NCBI RefSeq assembly: GCF_000208745.1
Contig: NC_030858.1
Span: 21,286,177-21,350,176 of the forward strand
Length of the DNA stretch: 64,000 nucleotides
Origin: Theobroma cacao
Taxonomy: Eukaryota; Streptophyta; Magnoliopsida; Malvales; Malvaceae
Direction: 5' to 3'
Below, piece by piece: positions 57,400 to 64,000 of this stretch (position 1 is its first letter; each line of letters opens with the position of its first letter). The position numbers were made by a program, and so were the translations under genes. The notes beneath the pieces were generated by a model. The model was not told where the DNA came from. It ran no database searches and saw nothing but the letters and a program-made list of their open reading frames with translations.

Positions 57400-59105
57400 C
57401 ATCATATTGCAATAATGTATAAATCCATAGCAATCACATATTACAACATCAAACCATTTAACAAAAGCTTGTTCCCAAGGTACCTTTTCTAAGACAAGTT
57501 GGATAGAATTTCATATTCCCCAAAACAAGTTTGAAATGCAAGTCCATTCACCGGTATCGAAAATTCAGATTTCGGGTGCACTCGGACTAATAGTCCTCAG
57601 GCGCAATTCCTTTGCCTTTTCCGGACGTCTCACTACCTTGACAAATAACAAAGTCAAGGAATTTACTATATTGTCCCTAAATTGATATAAACTAATTTAA
57701 ATTACTAATGCTTGATATGTAAATGCAAAAATACGTCCGATTATCGCTTAATCGCGGTATCGATTAAATTCGATAGATCACCGATTAATTGACGATTGTG
57801 TCCAAATCATCTCCAAATTAATCCATATCTCCTCTAATACCTTAATTTACCACATACCATTTAAATAAAGCCAAATTCAGCATTAGAACCCTCACAGTTT
57901 CTTATAGAAAAATTCGATCATTTAGTGCACTAGCACTGAAATTTTTTCTACATAACCGTTTCACCTTAATTCATCTTTTTCCAAGTCATTTTCCTTGAAA
58001 TAAAAACAATCCCCCATTGACATTCAGCCCTCATGGTTCGACCAACAAGGAACCCTAGAGAAATTGAATATTTCTTTTGTGTTTTTGTTCATAACCATGC
58101 TTAACTATCCCTAAACACTAACATAGTCTAAAATCAAATTATTCCAACAACAATTCCTCTTCCATACCCATTTTTCAGAATTGAATTCATCATGATAACT
58201 CAATATTCAACCATGAAAATCAAGAACAAAAGCATGGGTAAGCTAGGTATCAAGGAGAGTTAAAGAAATTCTAACTTACCTAGCTTGTTTCCTTGATTTC
58301 TTCACTTTTTCTTTGAATTTCTACCTAGGTTTTCTTGTTTTTCCCTTTGTTCTTCATTTGTTCTTGTTGCTGGTTGCCTAGGCCGAATATGGTGAGAAAA
58401 TTAGGGATTCAATGGGCTGATTTCTATAGAAAATAATAAAATAATCAAGCATGCCACTTGTCACATGCTTATTGGCCTAATTTTTTAACTTTTTGACTTT
58501 TTCTTCTTAATTTTCCACTACAATATTCTAGTATTTATCCAATCCTACCACAATTAAAATCCCTTGGTCTTGACAAGTGCTGGGGTAAAAAATTTACCGA
58601 TTTGGCCCTATACTCCGATATGTATCAGAATCACATTATTTCTACTTTTCAACCTCAAATAACACTAATATTGATCAATATTAACCAAATGGGGCAAAAA
58701 TCGTTTTATAAAAATTCCCATTTAGTCCTCTAGTGGCAAAATTACCATTTTACCCTTGTGCTCCAAAAATATCGAGAATCACAATTTTTCACTGCTAAAC
58801 ATCATTTTATACTCCAATAATCATAATTACATTTCATATAATTATTCTTGGTCAAATGTGATCAAATCTTGGCTAAAAATCTCCATTTTATCATCAAATG
58901 GTAAAATAACCGTTTTGTCTCTAATCGGTCAATTTTCCTGATGAACTCCAAACTGGACCTTGAACTCCGAATCACTATTCTAAGCCATTCTGTGGGTTTC
59001 AAAATTTTCAAATTTCTCTTAAAATTTCTATTTGAACTAGTTCAAGGCTCGATTTAATTTAGTTGTACCACTCGGTACAATACCTTTTTTTAATCGAGCT
59101 TGACA

Positions 59106-60250
59106 GGGTCTCACAGAGATGTTTGCCAATGAGATGATTGATATGTAATGCCAGGTCGGAGGGCACTATATTGTGCGTGTTTCTCCCAGCTCTCAAAGTT
59201 AGGATGACTATCAGTAGTCTATTTTGGCGTAGGAACATATAGAGATATCGCTAATGGACTTCCTTAAGTTGAAACCCTCCACTTTTTCTAAGTCAAATAT
59301 GGTAGAGGGCCCTCAAAGATTTCTAGCCATCATGGACACAATTTGCAGAATGTTGAGTTGATTTGGCATTAGGTCGATGGACTTCACCAACTTTAGACTG
59401 AAAGATATAGCTCAGTAGTGGTTTGAGTCTTAACTTAAAAGGAGACCTGAAAGATCGTTTCCATTGAATTGGGATGAGTTCAATACGACATTCATGACTA
59501 GATTCCTTTCAGAGAGTATATGGGATACTAAAGCTTGCAAGTTTAAGGCATTAGTATAAATTCTCATGATGTTAGTTTCAAAGTATGATATTCATTTTAA
59601 TATCTGTCTAGATTTGCACCTTACCTTGTTACTACTGAAGAGATGAGGGTGAAGAGGTTCATCAATTGATTGGTGGACTCATTGTATAGAGCCATAGCAC
59701 TACATAGGTATTGTACATATATGTTCATAGTTGAGTGTGTTCTAATGATGGAGTGGAAGGATATTGAAAGTCATGTGGCTAGAGAGATGACTATGAAGGT
59801 TAGGATAGAGGGCTAACAAGGTTGAAGAGATCACAGTTTGGGCATGGATTCATCTCTTACAAGCTATCAAGGCTAGCATAAGGACCCACATTAGCTCCAG
59901 CAGAGGAGTAGTTTGTCCAGTACGGGTTTGAGACAAAAACTTGGGATCTTTATTACCTCGAGGCAACATGTCTTTGGCTAAAGTGGGTAGTTTGTTACAT
60001 TATGTCTCATATGTGGGAAATTACATAGAGCGGTATGTTACCGTGCCATGCCGTGTGGCTTTACTTTTATTGTAGCTAGTCATGTCATTTGAGGAAAGAC
60101 TGTCTTAAGACACTACAATTTCACGGAGCATCACGCAATACATCTTAGCCCATTTTGAAATCTTCACCCATAACAATTCAACCCACCAAAGAGGCTAATG
60201 GGTCCAGGGACAGAGGTACAGCTAACTCTTCACAAAGTAAAGCATTTGGG
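59106..60250 (+). pseudogene. Ty3/gypsy-type gag relic
   Basis: From about 59257 the plus strand reads FLKLKPSTFSKSN, PQRFLAIMDTICRML, LKDIAQ-WFES and LNWDEFNTTFMTRFLSESIW, the retrotransposon gag domain (PF03732) common in gypsy elements. Later SKYDIHFN and a degenerate zinc-knuckle-like stretch ending CHLRKDC near 60070-60110 follow. Stops occur throughout (near 59356, 59413, 59431). Gag would package the element's RNA. No protease, RT or integrase follows in the window. Confidence 0.7.
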
Positions 60251-61069
60251 TCTATATAACATAGTTCAGCTGAGCTCAAGATGCCTAAACCTTAGATATG
60301 GCTAGCTTAGGTATAAAACATTTATGTTCTCTAGAAGTTTGTGCTAAATTTAATTCTGGTTCCTTTGGTGTTAGATAATTCTTTTATAATCTTGTGGTGA
60401 AATAAAAAGGTTTAGTTAGTTTGATAAAGGCCAACAATATGCCTGTAAGTTAATAGAAAAGATAGACACCCTATATTTAATGTTATCATTAAAAGGGTTT
60501 TGGTTTTTGGAGTATAAGCATGAATTATTAGAATTGGCATTAGATAATGATTGTAAAACTTGATTTATTGGTTGGTGTTGATAACTTGGACTACCTTAAA
60601 GGATTTTGATTTCTACCTTGCATTTAAGATGGAATGACACTTAGTGTAAAGAGGATACTTGCTTAAACTAGTGTGAATGGATAAATGAGCCATCTTTTGG
60701 AGTTGAACATTAGACTTTTAACTTAGATTATAGTAAGATTGTTAACTTGTGATGCTATTTTCCAATTGATACATTATTCGAGATTTGTTAAAATAATTAG
60801 TGATCAAAGAGGATTGTTTTTTGTGGTAGGAGACCTAAGCCATGAAACTATACCTAAGTCATAATCAACTAAGAATTTTATTGGGAAAGTTGATTTGGAA
60901 TAAGTATTTTGAAATACATAAGTATGTCATACAAGGCATGACCTTGTTATGTCAACGACAGATTTTATAAGAGTTTGATAGTTGTAGCCTTTCTAAGGAG
61001 TTTAACCCTTATGTGATATTTAATTTATGAACTAGGTAGTAAATCATATTTGAATTTTGGAGACGACTT
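60251..61069. other. Decayed sequence, unassigned
   Basis: AT-rich, stop-rich in all frames. It may be the decayed continuation of the gypsy element, but I saw no motif. Confidence 0.4.
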
Positions 61070-61699
61070 GGGCTTTCACAACCAAACCCAAGGAGCTGTG
61101 ATGGTCACACAAGCTTGGTAAGTGTAGCTCGCGAGACTCGAGCAAGCTTTCATGCATCAATCTATTCATTACATATCTTTACATAAAAAGGGGCTTCATA
61201 GCCACAAATCATACTCATAATCTTACTGAAACTTCATATTAAACATTAGTCCCCTTGGCATGTTCTTACATAAAGCATAAACATATTATCCATATAGCCA
61301 TACGTTGGCTAACTAAAAAAAAATTAGTACAACATATTGAATAAATAGGGCAATGTAGTGCCCACATAATCCATTATAGGACATGGATTGAAAACATTTA
61401 GTGCGAAAGCATAAAACATAACCCTAACTTAAAAAAGTGGACTCATCATGAAAAGAAGCCTACCATATGCCAAAATGTCTATTTAGGGACAACGTTATGC
61501 CACCTCAAATGCCTACTGTCTATTTATTTGCACAATACATTCGAAAGGAGTGAGTCATCCAAATACTCAGTGAGTGGAAGCATATAATCAAAACTGAATG
61601 TGCAGGGATAGTTGCTACACATATCCTCTAAACATACTTATATTACAACAGGCTAAACATGTTTACAGTTAAAACAAGTTAGACATCACCTGCTATAAG
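61070..61699 (-). mobile_element. Reverse-oriented LTR remnant, family-2-like
   Basis: Contains ACTCAGTGAGTGGAAGCATA near 61576, resembling the reverse of the CACTCACTGGG module, and an opening stretch (CACAACCAAACCCAAGGAGC near 61077) resembling a reversed terminal block. It is split by LTR J at 61700. Confidence 0.35.
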
Positions 61700-64000
61700 T
61701 GTAACACCCCATACACTAGTAAGCTATTTAATAGAGGTCTTAAGGGTGATGTGAAGGTCAATTGAGGTTGAGAGAAGTGTTTTGGAGAGGTAGAAGGGGA
61801 AAAGGGTATTTTAGAATAAAAAAATATTTATGCCATCAAATAATATTAAAATAATAATAAAATAATATATTTTATTAAAGGTGGAATTAATGAAGTTAAA
61901 AGGTGATAGGTAGTAGATTAGGGCTAATTAAAGGTGTTTTGGAGTATTGGAAAGTGAGAGGAATATTTTTGAAATAAAATAATATTTTATTAATAAAATA
62001 ATACTAAAATTATTTAGATGCAAAAATGGGGTACATTATGCGAATTATATGCTAAGCTTAAATGGGGGAGAAGGAAATTGAATTATTTAATATAATGAAT
62101 AAAATAATAATATTATTATTTTGTTATTCATATAATAAATTTTAGATAATATATATGTATATACATGTTATAAATATATGAAATTTAGTTAATTAAGTAG
62201 GTTAAGTGAGAATGCATAGTAGGATGGAATTTGCATGTGAAGTTACTATTACATGCAAATGATTGCATGCAAAATGCTATAGTTTAAGTGGGGGACATGT
62301 GGGACCTCCACTGTGTGAAAACTAAGAAGAAGGGAAAGGACAAAAACTAAGAGACAAAAGAGTTGATGTCATGCATGCAAAAAGGGTAGAAAGAGATTTT
62401 GCATGCATCACAAGTGGGAAAAGTCAACACATGTACATACATCATTGTGCATGGTTTTTCCTAGTAGGCTACATGCAAGACTAAGGCTTGAATCCTTATT
62501 GGGAGCTATAAGGTGCAAACAGGCAAGTGTCATGTATGAAGTTTTTAAGTATATAAAATTATTTTTAAAAGAAAGAACCAAAGACTATAACTTATTCCTT
62601 GAGAAATCTACCCCTTTAAGAGGAAAATAACTTATATTTTTCTTTGTTTTCTTTCCCACCCAAGAGCTCTCTTCCTTTTTCTTGATTATTTGGTGATTCT
62701 CTCAAGTCTTGTATGACAAACCCAAAGGATTCATAACTTTTCCATAGTGTAAGCTTCGGTTGCTGCTCCAAGGAAGACCTTAGAAGTTATAAAGAGATAT
62801 TATGTGATTGGTATGAAGACTCAAGCACGGTTAACATAAGAAGAAATAGGTTTTTGGTTTGCTAGCTCTTTGAGCAAAGATGGATAACTATATGTATGTT
62901 TGTGGCAGCAAATTTATCTTAGAATGAAGGAAGTTGTTGCCTGCATCCCACTTAAAGCTGAGGCACCTTAGAACTACTTTGAGGGAGCTTAAGATTTATC
63001 AAGATAAATTAGGGATTTGAAGTTTACAAGGGGTAAGCACATTCTCCTAACCCATACTCCATTTAAAGGCAAATTTGAGGATTTAATTAGTTAAATATTA
63101 CACGCATCTCCTAAAGAAATTATAGTACAAAAAAGAGTTTTTTTGAAATTTGAAGCTTGAATGTTTGATGGTGGGAAATCACTACTAGCAAGGTAAAAAA
63201 AAAAGATGATGAGCGAATGAAGTTTTAATACTTAAAAATTTTGATGGCCAACAGGTCAAACCATGGAGCCTTGAAATAATACTAAATGATATTGAGGTTG
63301 TAAGTGGTGTTATTCCTTTGGATAGGTTTGGCATTGTTAGAGATTAAGAGGAAACCTTGCCAAAAACTTGTGGTTTAGCATTGATAAACTCATTAAGGTC
63401 AAAAATTGTTGAAGTAAAATCCCACCAAACCGAAGTGAGTAGGGGGTACCTATTTCAAAATATTCCTTATCATATAAAATAGATAGATATCTACATGTGA
63501 TTGATTTATGCAATGTCATTATGTAAAGCATGAGCTGGTAGGAAATCATAGGTGAATTGTGAATGAAACTATTCTTAAATTTGTTTTAGTTATACATATT
63601 ACATATATAAGTAAAGTGTTTTGCCAAATAGGGAAACAAGCCCTTCATAAATGTTTTGCTTCAAACTATGCCTTGTAAGGTTATGTAATGTGCATAATTA
63701 GTTGCATGCTGTAAACAATCAGATTACATGATTACCACAAATTGATTTAAATTCTAAACTTTTACACATTTTGTTTTATTCCATGCATCACATGCGGAAC
63801 CAAGATTATAAATGGTGCCATATCTTTATTTTGAAAAGTTTATGAACAGATTATTTCGAAACCCTTGCACTATTTTAGAAGTTGTGGTTTTATTAAATCG
63901 TGATGATCAAGAGTAGGTACAGTTGTCACACCAGACTTTGTGTGACCTTTTTGCACAACAAGCTCTAGCTAGAGGTTATTTTAGGGAAGTTGACAGGCTT
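61700..64000 (+). mobile_element. LTR J (start in window, end beyond)
   Basis: Begins TGTAACACCCCATACACTAG and follows the 5' half of LTR I (41889 onward), with AATAATAAAATAATA-rich text and an AAATGGGGGAGAAGGA stretch near 62063. GGGAAACAAGCCC at 63631 corresponds to the GGGAACAAGC arm of family 2. The preceding pentamer is ATAAG (61695-61699). The Leu/Lys-rich frame at 62403-62630 shows no known motif. Confidence 0.55.

Larger units (their letters stand above)
56690..59105 (-). mobile_element. Chimeric LTR G: family-1 5' half joined to family-2 3' half
   Basis: On the minus strand it begins TGTCAAGCTCG at 59105 and follows family 1 down to about 57557 (GGACTATTAGTCCGAGT region). It then switches, at a GGTGA motif, to family 2: ATGGACTTGCATTTC, GGGAACAAGC (57467-57476), the GTGCACATG array (57140-57330), CTGCAG-type word pairs (56845/56866 and 56896/56917, 21 bp) and CTCAACTATGGTACCAAAG. 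The family-2 end is cut near 56690. One flanking pentamer is GGGTC (59106-59110). Confidence 0.7.

Noticed and set aside
56825..57415. 196-residue plus-strand frame rich in His, Ser and Ile
   Set aside because: It runs across the word pairs, the reversed minisatellite and a microsatellite of LTR G, with no conserved domain.

Overview
The window looks like nuclear DNA of a eudicot plant: low GC, one intron-containing plant gene, and dense nested LTR retrotransposons with plant-type initiator-tRNA(Met) primer sites. No feature fixes the genus. I saw no rRNA, tRNA, organellar or bacterial genes. Four N runs interrupt the sequence, three of them inside copies of one long LTR family.

Layout. 1-12.8 kb: a decayed Ty1/copia element on the minus strand (5' LTR 10852-12815, PBS, gag-PR-IN-RT-RNaseH relics, PPT, 3' LTR). 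It carries a solo LTR (1912-5021, TSD TTTCT) and the end of another LTR (1-1068). 12.8-22.7 kb: an older LTR remnant hosts a 'family-2' LTR (13532-22425), which hosts a 'family-1' composite (14397-20572, TSD GTGTT). 23-31.3 kb: a gene island with one apparently intact gene, a seven-exon, 421-residue neprosin-family (DUF239) secreted protein on the minus strand (24783-27618). 31.3-38.5 kb: unclassified AT-rich repeat and a second copia element on the plus strand (LTR 33865-35533, PBS, broken chimeric gag). 38.5-50 kb: LTR 'K', interrupted by solo LTR F (38587-41580, TSD TTATA) and by solo LTR I (41889-47514, TSD TCTAA), itself interrupted by solo LTR H (42586-45259, TSD GCTCC). 50-64 kb: further LTRs (L, M, a family-1/family-2 chimera G, J), a degenerate gypsy-type gag relic and an unclassified 1.5-1.6 kb repeat present twice.

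The most unusual signal is in the LTRs. Several sequence-distinct families (a copia LTR with GTCGAC; LTRs K, L, M with TATCGATA; family 2 with CTGCAG flanked by CG; another repeat with CCGTGG/CCACGG) each carry their own short palindromic, mostly CpG-containing word. The words come in pairs 21 bp apart, sometimes 22. In K, L and M the second word is followed 18 bp later by a 22-bp dyad of the form AGAATGC...GCATTCT, and the next word follows 11 bp after that, giving a 21+50 = 71-bp cassette. The GTCGAC array of the copia LTR keeps the same 21/50 spacing. I know of no described element with this architecture. Its function, if any, is unknown.

Family names (1, 2, K, L, M and so on) are local labels. 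LTR sense was inferred from LTR K, whose TGACA end is followed by a recognisable primer-binding site.
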